Shown in pieces: positions 7,960 through 16,501 of a stretch of 39,698 bases of DNA (positions within the stretch are counted from its first letter, which is position 1; the number at the start of each line of letters is the position of its first letter). The stretch comes from an uncultured Bacteroidales bacterium. GTDB taxonomy: Bacteria; Bacteroidota; Bacteroidia; Bacteroidales; WCHB1-69. Made by a program: the position numbers and the translations under genes. Below the pieces are notes generated by a model. It was not told the DNA's origin, made no database searches, and was given only the letters and a program-made list of their open reading frames with translations. The stretch covers positions 1-39,698 of the forward strand of contig CAMJXE010000019.1 of assembly GCA_946409645.1 (NCBI GenBank). The letters are read 5' to 3'.

Positions 7960-8643
7960 TTACTGTATATTTTTTGTGTGTTTCCGAAATAGTAGTCCCG
8001 CCGTACCGCCAACAAACAGCAGTCCCAACATTGCAGCAAGTGCGGGCCAGTTGACCTCGCTAAAGCCCTCTACGGCGGTACGTCCGTTGACGGTGGCCAC
8101 TATGCCGAGGACGGCGACTAAAGCATTGGTGAGGAAAAGCAGTTCCAAACGAATCTCCTGTTCTGGCAATAACCATCCTAACAACCATGTGCCCAAAGGG
8201 ATGACTACGAGTATGGTCGCTGCTAATGACCATGCGATGGCTGCGAACGACACGCCTGGGAATAGGAAGATTATCCCAACCAACAGACTAAATAAAACAG
8301 CGAAGATTAGTATGCCAGGAAAGAGCCACAATACGCGGTATATCCACCTTACGCTCTTCTTCTCCATGCCACCGGTGAGTTGTTGTGCAGCGAGCAAACA
8401 AAATCCCATCTGCACAAACACCTCAATGGTCAGCAATATCGAGGTGTCGAGCATCAGTGTGCTGTTTTCCAGCCACGTGGCAATCTGTGATTTCGACTGC
8501 TCAATGGCTGCAGGCCACATCAATCCCGTGAACAACGACATCAACAACGTGACTGCGAGAATATAGTACCATCGGTGAAACGTTTGTTTCAACAGGAAAT
8601 TGAAAGCCGTCAAAATCATCAGCACTAAGACAACAGTTTGCAT
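7960..8643 (-). CDS. hmuT: Polytopic membrane protein, HmuT-like
   Basis: A 227-residue protein with six or seven hydrophobic helices (about 1-17, 26-45, 70-90, 105-130, 135-160, 172-195 and 203-222). The ATG at 8643 is chosen over the longer open frame to 8712 because AGGAGG stands 8 bases in front of it and because the longer frame would run into hmuS; the start lies one base beyond the hmuS stop. No transport signature is recognised. Its place between a CobN-like protein and an ExbB-like channel matches HmuT of the P. gingivalis hmuYRSTUV locus, and also resembles archaeal CobN/ExbB/DUF2149 clusters that contain a DUF2162 membrane protein of about this size. Function is unknown; moving heme, porphyrin or metal across the inner membrane is possible. 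Confidence 0.7.
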   Translation of the reverse strand: MQTVVLVLMILTAFNFLLKQTFHRWYYILAVTLLMSLFTGLMWPAAIEQSKSQIATWLENSTLMLDTSILLTIEVFVQMGFCLLAAQQLTGGMEKKSVRWIYRVLWLFPGILIFAVLFSLLVGIIFLFPGVSFAAIAWSLAATILVVIPLGTWLLGWLLPEQEIRLELLFLTNALVAVLGIVATVNGRTAVEGFSEVNWPALAAMLGLLFVGGTAGLLFRKHTKNIQ

Positions 8644-8644
8644 A

Positions 8645-11600
8645 CTATTCCTCCTGATTTTTGCGACGACGGCGCACCAGTACGACCAGTATGACGACGG
8701 CGGCCAATACACCGATAGTTACTAACATATTGTTAACAAGATGTTTTTTTGAGGATGTTTCGTTTAGTGTCTCTTTCTTCATCACCATACCTTTCTTGTC
8801 GGCTTGTGTAGTTGCCTCTCGGATATTGTCAATCTTTTTGTTGTATTCTTGAGCCGTCTGTTGATTGGCATGTTGAGCGATGAATTGTCGCAGTTTGGCG
8901 TTGTCACACACCGCGCCTGAGCAGGCTGGATCATACTTGTTGACCAGTTCTGTATGAAGTTGAGCCACGTCGCGGAGTTGTTGGTCGGAAGCCTTCCACA
9001 TTCCCTTGCGTGCCGATTCCATCATCACTGCGGTCATCTCCTGTAGTGCTGCGGGATTCTTCCTTTCAAAATAATCGCGCATGCCCATTTGATAATCGTC
9101 TTTGACATATACATTATAAATGTCGTTCCACATTTCATTATCTACCGCTTCAGGTTTCATCACGTTCCATCCGTAGGTGTTCTCTACCAGTTCGGAAAAG
9201 ATTTCGGCATCACTTGCGTCGCCCTTCATCTTTTCCGCGATGTACTTCTTGTTGAAAAGGGTAGTGCGGCTTTCCACGTGAATGGCCTCTTTGACTTCCT
9301 GCATCCGCGCGTTGTTGCGGTTGCGGTAGTCGCTAAGGTACGCATCAGGGTCTTTGCCGGTTACATTCCGCACTGCCAAGTCCATACCTCCCATGAACTC
9401 ATAGACGTGATCCAAACTTAGTGCACCCCATGTGTTGCTCTGGCGCGGTTGTACCACGGCATCGGTGTTGGTCAGGGCTGCCTCGAACGCATATTCCCGC
9501 ATCGATTCCCAGCCCTCTTCGTCACCATAGTAAGCACCCATGTTGTTCAGGTAGGCTTCGGCAATTTCCTGCTCTTTCTCCCAGCGGTCGCCAGACTGAA
9601 CCATATTTTGGATACCTGTTCCGTAGCTTCCGTTGGTACCGCCGAAAACACGGTAGTGCGACATGCTACGTGCCTCTTTTGGCGATACACCCTTGTTAAT
9701 CAGTGTTTTTTCGGATTCCACCACGCCTTTGGCCACGAAGTTCTCGTACTGATCACCCTCGGCATCGGCTGCCATGTTGACAGCTCGGTTGATGAGGAAG
9801 AGTCGCGAAGCGGCGATGTCACGGAGTTGTCCGCTGGTTTGTACCACCACATCGATGCGCGGGCGGCCTAATTCTTTGGAAGGGATGAGACGCAGGTCGG
9901 TGACGCGTCCGAAAGCGTCGCGTACGGGCTCCACGCCGAGCATGTAGAGCACCTGTGCGATGGTTGCGCCCTCGGTCTCCACGAACTCGCCGCTCCAAAG
10001 GGTGTAGCTCACTTTGCGTGGAATGCTGTCGTTGTGACGTTTGCGGTAGGTCGTTATCGTCTGTTCTGCCAGCATCTTACCTTTCTCCCATGCTGACTCT
10101 GAAGGGGTATTCTCGGCATTCACACCGAAAAGGTTGCGGCCGGTAGGCAAAGTGTTCGGATTTACAATTGGGTCGCCACCCGGTGACGGCGCGGTATAAC
10201 CGCCATTGAGTGCATTTATCAACGACTTCAGCTCGTTTTCAGGACTCTCCTGCAGCAGTTGGCGATAACGAGCCACGTTTTTCACAGTACGCTCCATTTC
10301 TGTCACGGATAGTCCCCACGCGATTTCCTCTTGCGTGTATTCAGATTCTGGGAAGTTATGCATAGCAACCTGCTGACTATCACCACCGTTTTTCTTCTTC
10401 ATGGCAGCCTCCATCTTTTTTAAAGCCTCTGGACTGGCACCCATCATTTTGGCCATTTTCATCGCCTGTTCGGGGCTCATGTTCTTGCCCATACGTTGCA
10501 TCATTTTCTTCATTTTAGAAGAATTGTTGCTGTTTTCGCTTGATGATGATTCGCCAGCGTGCATGCTGCCTGAATTGGGAACCTCCTGCGCCATCGACAT
10601 CATCATGCTCATCATATCCATAGGTTGTTGACTTTCGGTGATTTCCCTCGCTTTTTCCAGTTCTTCCAAGGTGATACCTGCAATTTGGCATACCTGCTCG
10701 TCCGAAGGCATACTGTTTTGTGATAACAGCTTTGTGACCAGTTGTTTAGCAGGATTAAGATAACGAGTGGTAAACAGTGATTTGTGTTTCTCCATATCCG
10801 CAGAGGCTTTTCCCCGTTGCTTGTCCAACGCCAACAGACTGTAAGCGATAGGGTCGATGCTCATCGCATAGACACTTGCGGTGATCTCTTTGCTGTCGTA
10901 TGGCACCCCCAGAGTATATAGTTTGCCGGTGATTTTCTCGTTGGCAAGTTCTTCAGCGAAGTTGTCGATTCTGACGATATCGTCTTCAGTATAAGCCACG
11001 TTCATGTTGCTGTCCAACTCCAAGGCCCGATGAATACCGAGTTTTATAGCGTGTTTTTTTACCTCCAAAGCGGCCTGTTTCAGCTTGTCCGCATTGCCGT
11101 TTTCGAGCGCATGGTAGTAGGTTTTGACAGCCTCAGACAGTTCACGATATTGCCCGCGTACGTCGCTTTCCATGAACGGAGGGGTGAGGTAGGATTGGAT
11201 GCCAGCGTAGGAACGGCGTTTGGCGGTGAGGGCTTCGCCAACGTTGCTGATAGTGTAAAGGTAGAAGTGTGGCGTGGCACCCACCAAGCGGTCTGCCCAG
11301 TCGTTGTCGCACAAGGCTACTTGCTTGCTCGGGGTGAATTCCAAGCTGCCGTGTGTGCCGAAGTGAATCATCGCATCGGCATGGAAAGCGTGTTGTGCCC
11401 AGAGGTAGGCTGCGACGTATGTGTGCGGCGGAGCTGTCTGCGTGCCGTGTACGATCTTGAAAGAGTTTTCGCCAATGCCGGCCATCGGTTGTGGCATCAA
11501 CACCACATTGCCGAACTGCAATCGGGCCACGCCCAAACGACCGTCAGCACTCACCATATAATCACCAGGGAATTCACCGTTTACATCAATCAGTTCTTTG

Positions 11601-12967
11601 TATTTTTCAGGACGAATGGAGGTCTTAATCCATTTTTCGTACTCCTCTTTAGAGACCAAGGCCGGACCACCGTTTTTCATGAACTCTTCCAGTTTGCCTT
11701 TCGCATAAGTTCCCAACACCGCACCCTGTCGCTGAATCTGTTTTCCTAATTCGTCCGCACTAACGGGCAAGTTGTCAACTTTATAGCCTTCTGATTTCAA
11801 ACGCAATAATAAATTGTAAAGTGACGGTATTACTTGCATTCCTGAGGCAGTCAAAGCGTTTTGGCCTGCCCCTTTGTAATAGAAAATCACCACTCTTTTC
11901 TCCGAATTCGGCTTATGCTTCAAGGAGATGTAGTTGTTGACGGTTTGTACAAAAGTCTTTACACGCTCGGGAATGGCATACACCTCTTGCAAACCCTCTT
12001 CGTTGTGACGGTGTGCGAATACCACATACGGACGAATTGCGCCGTCAATTTCGGGAGTTACCACGCTTTGCGACAGAAACCCGCCGCTCATCCCTGTCTT
12101 GTCGTTTTCCCAATCTTTCGTCAACTGCGGCACGTAGAGTGTTGTGAATAGAGGAATGTTTTGATCTTCAAGGAATTGCGTTATGTAGTCACCCATACGG
12201 CCGTGTGCCATGTTGATGATAGCAGAGGGTTTTATATCCTCAGCTTGCATCGCAATAAGGAACATCTTCATGTTGCGCACAGGATAGACCATGTTGCCTG
12301 TTTTTTCCAGTTGCTCAATCAAATATGTCGGTTCACCCATCTGACCAGTAAGGATAATGCGAGGGTACTCTTCGTTGTATAAACCATTATTTTTCAGGAA
12401 TTGATGATACTCTTCGATGGAGTTGAAACCTAACTCTTCGTCATCCGGATTCTTAGGGTCGATGTGGTAAATCAGATCGTGGGAGGCCGCTGCTACAGGG
12501 TCGATGCTGCCGTTGAAGAGTATTTTTCGGTCAATGTAGCGGCGTATGTAGTTAAGCATGCTGCGGAAGTTCTTGCGCCCGCCGTTGCTGAGGTATTGCG
12601 TGAGTGTGTCGGCGCTGAGCGAATCTACGGAGACAATGTAATTGTCGGGGTTGGTAGCTGCGGTGGTCAGCATGGGAACTTTATCAGCCGCGTTCTCCAA
12701 CTGCTCACGCTGTTCCGCTGTGATGCGCAGTCCCATACCGTTCACAAGTACCATGTCGTACTTCTTCAACTTTGCAAACTGATCTGGCGAAACTTCTGCT
12801 AACTTGATGTGTCTGTTATGGTTAGCCTTAGAAATCTCACCCAATGTAGTGATTTGATAATTGACGAAGGCAACCTTCGTGATGCCGCATTTCGTCTTCC
12901 AAAACAGGATGCCGGCGATGATTACTGCGCTGGCGATGATAAGAGCGATTATTGTTTTTTTATTCAT
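8645..12967 (-). CDS. hmuS: CobN-like membrane-anchored chelatase HmuS
   Basis: A 1440-residue homologue of CobN, the large subunit of ATP-dependent cobaltochelatase and of magnesium chelatase H. It has a membrane helix at each end (about 5-22 and 1410-1432), which soluble CobN lacks. CobN/BchH blocks seen include GAGQNALTASGMQVIPSL, LPVSADELGKQIQRQGAV, the long core HGTQTAPPHTYVAAYLWAQ and MIHFGTHGSLEFTPSKQVAL, then IDVVVQTSGQLRDIA and MSHYRVFGGTNGSYGTGIQ. No CobS/ChlI or CobT/ChlD partner is nearby. HmuS of gut Bacteroidota has been reported to take iron out of heme anaerobically; a chelatase acting on heme at the periplasmic face fits this operon. A methionine-rich, low-complexity insert occupies about residues 776-870. 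Confidence 0.9.
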   Translation of the reverse strand: MNKKTIIALIIASAVIIAGILFWKTKCGITKVAFVNYQITTLGEISKANHNRHIKLAEVSPDQFAKLKKYDMVLVNGMGLRITAEQREQLENAADKVPMLTTAATNPDNYIVSVDSLSADTLTQYLSNGGRKNFRSMLNYIRRYIDRKILFNGSIDPVAAASHDLIYHIDPKNPDDEELGFNSIEEYHQFLKNNGLYNEEYPRIILTGQMGEPTYLIEQLEKTGNMVYPVRNMKMFLIAMQAEDIKPSAIINMAHGRMGDYITQFLEDQNIPLFTTLYVPQLTKDWENDKTGMSGGFLSQSVVTPEIDGAIRPYVVFAHRHNEEGLQEVYAIPERVKTFVQTVNNYISLKHKPNSEKRVVIFYYKGAGQNALTASGMQVIPSLYNLLLRLKSEGYKVDNLPVSADELGKQIQRQGAVLGTYAKGKLEEFMKNGGPALVSKEEYEKWIKTSIRPEKYKELIDVNGEFPGDYMVSADGRLGVARLQFGNVVLMPQPMAGIGENSFKIVHGTQTAPPHTYVAAYLWAQHAFHADAMIHFGTHGSLEFTPSKQVALCDNDWADRLVGATPHFYLYTISNVGEALTAKRRSYAGIQSYLTPPFMESDVRGQYRELSEAVKTYYHALENGNADKLKQAALEVKKHAIKLGIHRALELDSNMNVAYTEDDIVRIDNFAEELANEKITGKLYTLGVPYDSKEITASVYAMSIDPIAYSLLALDKQRGKASADMEKHKSLFTTRYLNPAKQLVTKLLSQNSMPSDEQVCQIAGITLEELEKAREITESQQPMDMMSMMMSMAQEVPNSGSMHAGESSSSENSNNSSKMKKMMQRMGKNMSPEQAMKMAKMMGASPEALKKMEAAMKKKNGGDSQQVAMHNFPESEYTQEEIAWGLSVTEMERTVKNVARYRQLLQESPENELKSLINALNGGYTAPSPGGDPIVNPNTLPTGRNLFGVNAENTPSESAWEKGKMLAEQTITTYRKRHNDSIPRKVSYTLWSGEFVETEGATIAQVLYMLGVEPVRDAFGRVTDLRLIPSKELGRPRIDVVVQTSGQLRDIAASRLFLINRAVNMAADAEGDQYENFVAKGVVESEKTLINKGVSPKEARSMSHYRVFGGTNGSYGTGIQNMVQSGDRWEKEQEIAEAYLNNMGAYYGDEEGWESMREYAFEAALTNTDAVVQPRQSNTWGALSLDHVYEFMGGMDLAVRNVTGKDPDAYLSDYRNRNNARMQEVKEAIHVESRTTLFNKKYIAEKMKGDASDAEIFSELVENTYGWNVMKPEAVDNEMWNDIYNVYVKDDYQMGMRDYFERKNPAALQEMTAVMMESARKGMWKASDQQLRDVAQLHTELVNKYDPACSGAVCDNAKLRQFIAQHANQQTAQEYNKKIDNIREATTQADKKGMVMKKETLNETSSKKHLVNNMLVTIGVLAAVVILVVLVRRRRKNQEE

Positions 12968-13009
12968 ATTTCTATATATATTTTTTCATTAACCGATTTC
13001 ATCTTCTCT

Positions 13010-15142
13010 TCATTTTTTGAAAAAACGTTCGATGTCCAATGCCACGCCGACTAAGAACGTTGTGCCGGTAGTGGCGGGGGAGTTGCCGTAATAGTAGTCG
13101 GGGATGTAGTTGAAGAGGTTGTCGATGGAGCAGTTGAGATTTAATCCTTTATAGATTTTCTGGGTAAGCATCAGTTTCCAAATAGTGTAACCGGGATAGG
13201 TCACCTTTTCGGTTTCAGTGTAGTCGGTGAGGGAGGTGTATTCGTCGCAGGTGACCTTGGAAAGCCAGCGTCCGGTGAGTGCAATGTTGAACTGGTAGTT
13301 TTTCCAGCGTTTGCCGTAGCTCAGACGGGCAGTGGCCGTATGTGGCCGTGTGGACGACAATAATGGTTCTCCTAAGGCGATGTGTTCGTAAGTATAGACG
13401 TAAGAGAGTTTTGCGCACAAACCGAAGTCCCAGTTGGCGGAGGCACTCACATCCACGCCCGCGATTTGCAGCGGTGCCATGTTGACGTACTTCATTCCGT
13501 TCAAGGCGCTGTTCCACGCCGTCGTGATGCGGTTGGCCACCCGGTTGTAGAATCCCATCACCGTGATGTTGTAGTGGCGCGTGCCCCACTCTGCTGACAA
13601 TCCGAAATTATGGCTCTTTTCCGGTTGTAGGTCGGGGTTGCCGTAAATCATGAATACATTGGCCATGTCGAAACTCATGTACATTTCCTTCAGGGTCGGA
13701 GCACGGAATCCGGCAGCGTATGAAGCTCTGAACGAAAAGTCTTTCCACTTGTACATCGCGCTGAGCTTTGGCGAGATATGGTGCAAATTTGCATCGGAGT
13801 AATAGTCATAGCGCAGCCCGCCGATGATGTTGAGCTGCTTGAGTGGATTCCAGTCAAATTGTGCAAATGCGTCGGCGGTGTGCTGGTGGTGTGCGCTGTC
13901 GCCCTCAAATTGGTAACTCATCAGGTAGTCACGTAGGTAGTCACCACCTACCGTGAGGATGTGCTTTTTGCCAAATGTATGATTGTAAACTGCTCGTAAT
14001 GAGTTCTGTACATTGCTGTAGTTGCGAACGTCGAGATGATCAAGTAAGGCGAAACTACTCTTGTCGTATTGGTCGAAATTGTATGCCACCGTAATGTCAT
14101 CCTGCGTGCTGATGGTGAATTCTCCTTTCAAACTGCCTGAAAAGTCGCGGTAACGGTCGTGCGAGGTTTCCTGTGAATCGCGTTCGCGGAAAAAATAGCC
14201 AACTTTTCCTGTGATCTTAAAACGGTTACGGTAACTGTATGTGAATCTGTCGTTTATATTGATGGAACGGTAACCATAGATTTCGCTGTAGTCACCGTCA
14301 TTTTTGAGTGCAATCGGGTCGCAGGAGGCGTATCGTGCGCTGAGAAGGTTGGTGAAACCAAAGCCGTTCAGTCCGAGCGTGCCGCTGTATCGTTGTTCGT
14401 TGTGAGACCCATAATGAGCATTTAAGTTGAGCGTCCACGGCTCTTTCGGCTCATTGGTGATGATGTTCACCACACCGCCCACCGCGTTGGAACCATACAG
14501 CGACGAGGCTGCACCCTTTACGACCTCCACACGATCAACGTTGTCCATACTTAAGCGACTGTAGTCGATATTGTCGAGGGTTTCGCCGGCAAGTCGCTCG
14601 CCATCAACGAGAAAAAGAACTGAACTACCTCCGAATCCCGACATGTTGAGAGCTACTTGTTGGTTCATCGAATAGGTGAACTCCACACCGGGAAGTTCCG
14701 TCTGTAGTACGTCGCGGATGTCGGCGGCATCCTGCAAAACAATGTCCTCACGGCTAATGACTTTTGTCACAATCGGTACATCTTTGAGAAGTTTCGGGGT
14801 GCGTGTGCCAGTCACTACCACCTGCTCCAGATTGTAAATGTCCTCCTCCAAGGTGAAGTCCAGTTTTCCTGATTGATCCTCCTGAAGCTTATAAACCAAT
14901 TGTTTATAGCCGTAATAAATAATTTTGATGGTGTATGCTTTATTGTCGGGGATATGCAATTTGAAACTGCCGTCAATGGCGGTGGAGGCGGCCACGCTGA
15001 CGTTCTCCTGCAATCCTACAATGGCACCGTATAATGCCTCTCCTTCTTGATTCCGCACCATCCCATACACGTCGCGCTGAGCATTCACCGCAACATACAA
15101 CACCATCAACAAACACAACAGAATCGTAGTTCGCATACACAT
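13010..15142 (-). CDS. hmuR: TonB-dependent heme receptor HmuR
   Basis: A 710-residue outer-membrane receptor. The signal peptide ends near VNAQ (residue 22; the start could also be the second ATG two codons on). A carboxypeptidase-regulatory-like domain (about 23-105) is followed by the plug (about 110-230, with VVTGTRTPKLLKDVPI and VEVVKGAASSLYGSNAVGGVVNI) and a 22-strand-type barrel. The barrel carries FRAP near residue 478 and GNPDLQPE near 500, the FRAP/NPDL pair typical of heme receptors such as HmuR, and ends with an aromatic C-terminus (DIERFFKK). Six bases separate it from hmuY and 42 from hmuS. Its substrate is inferred to be heme passed on by HmuY. Confidence 0.92.
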   Translation of the reverse strand: MCMRTTILLCLLMVLYVAVNAQRDVYGMVRNQEGEALYGAIVGLQENVSVAASTAIDGSFKLHIPDNKAYTIKIIYYGYKQLVYKLQEDQSGKLDFTLEEDIYNLEQVVVTGTRTPKLLKDVPIVTKVISREDIVLQDAADIRDVLQTELPGVEFTYSMNQQVALNMSGFGGSSVLFLVDGERLAGETLDNIDYSRLSMDNVDRVEVVKGAASSLYGSNAVGGVVNIITNEPKEPWTLNLNAHYGSHNEQRYSGTLGLNGFGFTNLLSARYASCDPIALKNDGDYSEIYGYRSININDRFTYSYRNRFKITGKVGYFFRERDSQETSHDRYRDFSGSLKGEFTISTQDDITVAYNFDQYDKSSFALLDHLDVRNYSNVQNSLRAVYNHTFGKKHILTVGGDYLRDYLMSYQFEGDSAHHQHTADAFAQFDWNPLKQLNIIGGLRYDYYSDANLHHISPKLSAMYKWKDFSFRASYAAGFRAPTLKEMYMSFDMANVFMIYGNPDLQPEKSHNFGLSAEWGTRHYNITVMGFYNRVANRITTAWNSALNGMKYVNMAPLQIAGVDVSASANWDFGLCAKLSYVYTYEHIALGEPLLSSTRPHTATARLSYGKRWKNYQFNIALTGRWLSKVTCDEYTSLTDYTETEKVTYPGYTIWKLMLTQKIYKGLNLNCSIDNLFNYIPDYYYGNSPATTGTTFLVGVALDIERFFKK

Positions 15143-15148
15143 AGTGAA

Positions 15149-15793
15149 TTATGAATTGAAAATTGGAAAGACGTACCGAATTGTGATAAATCCTTTTACG
15201 TTGGTCGAACTCATATAGTTGGTGAAATGCAAGGCAGCGTGCTGACCGTTGGCGAGTTGCAGGATATAGACTTTGTTTGAAAGCGTATAGATGGGTGGCA
15301 TTTGTTCGGTGTTGACATTTAACCATCTGTTTAGTATTGGGTTAATGTAAGAATCGGCGTACTTAATATTACCGTTCATCATGTCGGAAACATCGACCAT
15401 CACTTTGGAGAAAGTGTCGGGGGTGAACGTTCCGGAAAGGTTTAGATTGCTTTCGATGATTTGGTTGATGGAAGTGTAATCGGTCTCCATAGCGGCTCCG
15501 TTGTTGGTCTTCACGTCATAGCGGTGGATGGCGAAATCCCATTCCGCTGGTTCGACATTCATGTTGGCATCGCATGTGTCAATTGTCATTTTGGCCAAAT
15601 TGATGTAGGTCCACTTCGCATAGTCTGTGGCATCGATGTAAATGGTGCCGCTATGCGTGATGGGATTCGTCTCCACGAACCCAAAAATCGTCTGTTGCGG
15701 CGCAGGATCGTAAATCCATGAGAATATTCCGTTACAGCCACTGAAAAGGCTTACCAGGATGGCTGTAATGCAGAACGAGACTCGTTTTATCAT
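15149..15793 (-). CDS. hmuY: HmuY-like heme-binding lipoprotein
   Basis: A 214-residue lipoprotein. The ATG at 15793 is chosen because it gives a proper lipoprotein signal (MIKRVSFCITAILVSLFSGC, lipid Cys20); the open frame extends upstream to 15898 but would overlap the preceding gene and bury the signal. The mature part starts with a strand-rich region (GTIYIDATDYAKWTYINLA) and ends with the HmuY hallmark KVYILQLANGQHAALHFTNY followed by VKGFITIRYVF. HmuY is a surface heme-binding protein that strips heme from host proteins and passes it to HmuR. Possible axial ligands in this copy cannot be fixed by eye; His and Met residues occur in AIHRYD, SDMMNG, EQMPPIY and GQHAALH. Confidence 0.85.
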   Translation of the reverse strand: MIKRVSFCITAILVSLFSGCNGIFSWIYDPAPQQTIFGFVETNPITHSGTIYIDATDYAKWTYINLAKMTIDTCDANMNVEPAEWDFAIHRYDVKTNNGAAMETDYTSINQIIESNLNLSGTFTPDTFSKVMVDVSDMMNGNIKYADSYINPILNRWLNVNTEQMPPIYTLSNKVYILQLANGQHAALHFTNYMSSTNVKGFITIRYVFPIFNS

Positions 15794-15808
15794 AGTTTTG
15801 GGAAAATA

Positions 15809-15834
15809 CAGAGACGTGCCAGAACACGTCTCTG
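15809..15834 (-). terminator. Hairpin between the calycin-like lipoprotein gene and hmuY
   Basis: A perfect 10-base-pair stem, CAGAGACGTG with CACGTCTCTG, and a 6-base loop stand 16 bases upstream of the hmuY start. On the minus strand it is followed by TATTTTCC, only a weak T-tract. It could be a partial terminator, an attenuator or an mRNA-stabilising end that sets different levels for the lipoprotein and the hmu genes. Confidence 0.55.
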
Positions 15835-15866
15835 CTGAAAAAAGTATTATTAAACGTATAAAGTGA

Positions 15867-16316
15867 TTAGTTTTCCGGGACTCCCGTGGTGAATACAACG
15901 GTCAGACCTCCCATCACGCTGGGAACTTTGAAGGTGAAAACAGCATCCTGCAAATTGTTGACGATAGCCTCTATTTCACATTCGTATGTGTTAGTGGAAC
16001 CGCCGCCCATGACAGCCACCTCACAAGTGCCTTTGCCCACGATTTGATAAGATTTACCCACTTTGCTCACCTCGCCTTCCTTGATTGTAAAGTTTCCCCA
16101 TTCAGTGGAACTGAAGGTGATTTCGGCGAGATTACCCCCGCCAGACTTAACAGTCAGTTTCTCGTTTTCTGATACCATTTCGTTGAAATACTGACTGCTG
16201 GCGACGGTGTAGCCATTGTAAGTGCCAGCCACTTTATCACCCATGTTGTTTTTGTTGCAGCTCATGAATGTGGCTGCCAGTGCCAAAACAGCACAAAAAA
16301 TCATTAGTTTTTTCAT
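15867..16316 (-). CDS. Small calycin-like lipoprotein at the head of the heme operon
   Basis: A 149-residue lipoprotein with signal MKKLMIFCAVLALAATFMSC (lipid Cys20). The mature part is beta-rich: VAGTYNGYT, then a strand with KLTVKSGGGNLAEITFSS and a strand with GKSYQIVGKGTCEVAV, a pattern like the calycin-like lipoproteins (PF13944) found beside heme or iron genes in Bacteroidota. It lies 73 bases upstream of hmuY in the same direction, separated by a hairpin, and is probably the first gene of the transcript. The leader upstream has a TCTCTTTG sequence near 16402, an imperfect -7 box, so the promoter is not firmly placed. A heme-related role is inferred only from position. Confidence 0.75.
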   Translation of the reverse strand: MKKLMIFCAVLALAATFMSCNKNNMGDKVAGTYNGYTVASSQYFNEMVSENEKLTVKSGGGNLAEITFSSTEWGNFTIKEGEVSKVGKSYQIVGKGTCEVAVMGGGSTNTYECEIEAIVNNLQDAVFTFKVPSVMGGLTVVFTTGVPEN

Positions 16317-16501
16317 CTTTCTCTTTTTGTTGATTATTATAAATGATTGAAAATAACCTGTTTATAACTCTTTGAGGTTGTGCCTCAAAATCAATGCAAA
16401 GAGAACAAAAAGAGGGCAGTTGCACTATCCCAACTTTTGATGATTTGTGATTACACGAATCCCCAAAAGAGAGTAATTGTATCTGCCCTAATAAATATTT
16501 T

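Noticed and set aside
11030..11749. 239-codon plus-strand frame inside hmuS
   Set aside because: Shadow of conserved CobN-like sequence; no own promoter or signature.
15794..15898. N-terminal extension of the hmuY frame
   Set aside because: It would overlap the preceding gene and hide the lipoprotein signal that begins at 15793.
16341..16356. AT-rich sequence resembling half of a Fur box upstream of the first heme-operon gene
   Set aside because: Only about half of the consensus positions match and the region is AT-rich; not strong enough to call a Fur site.
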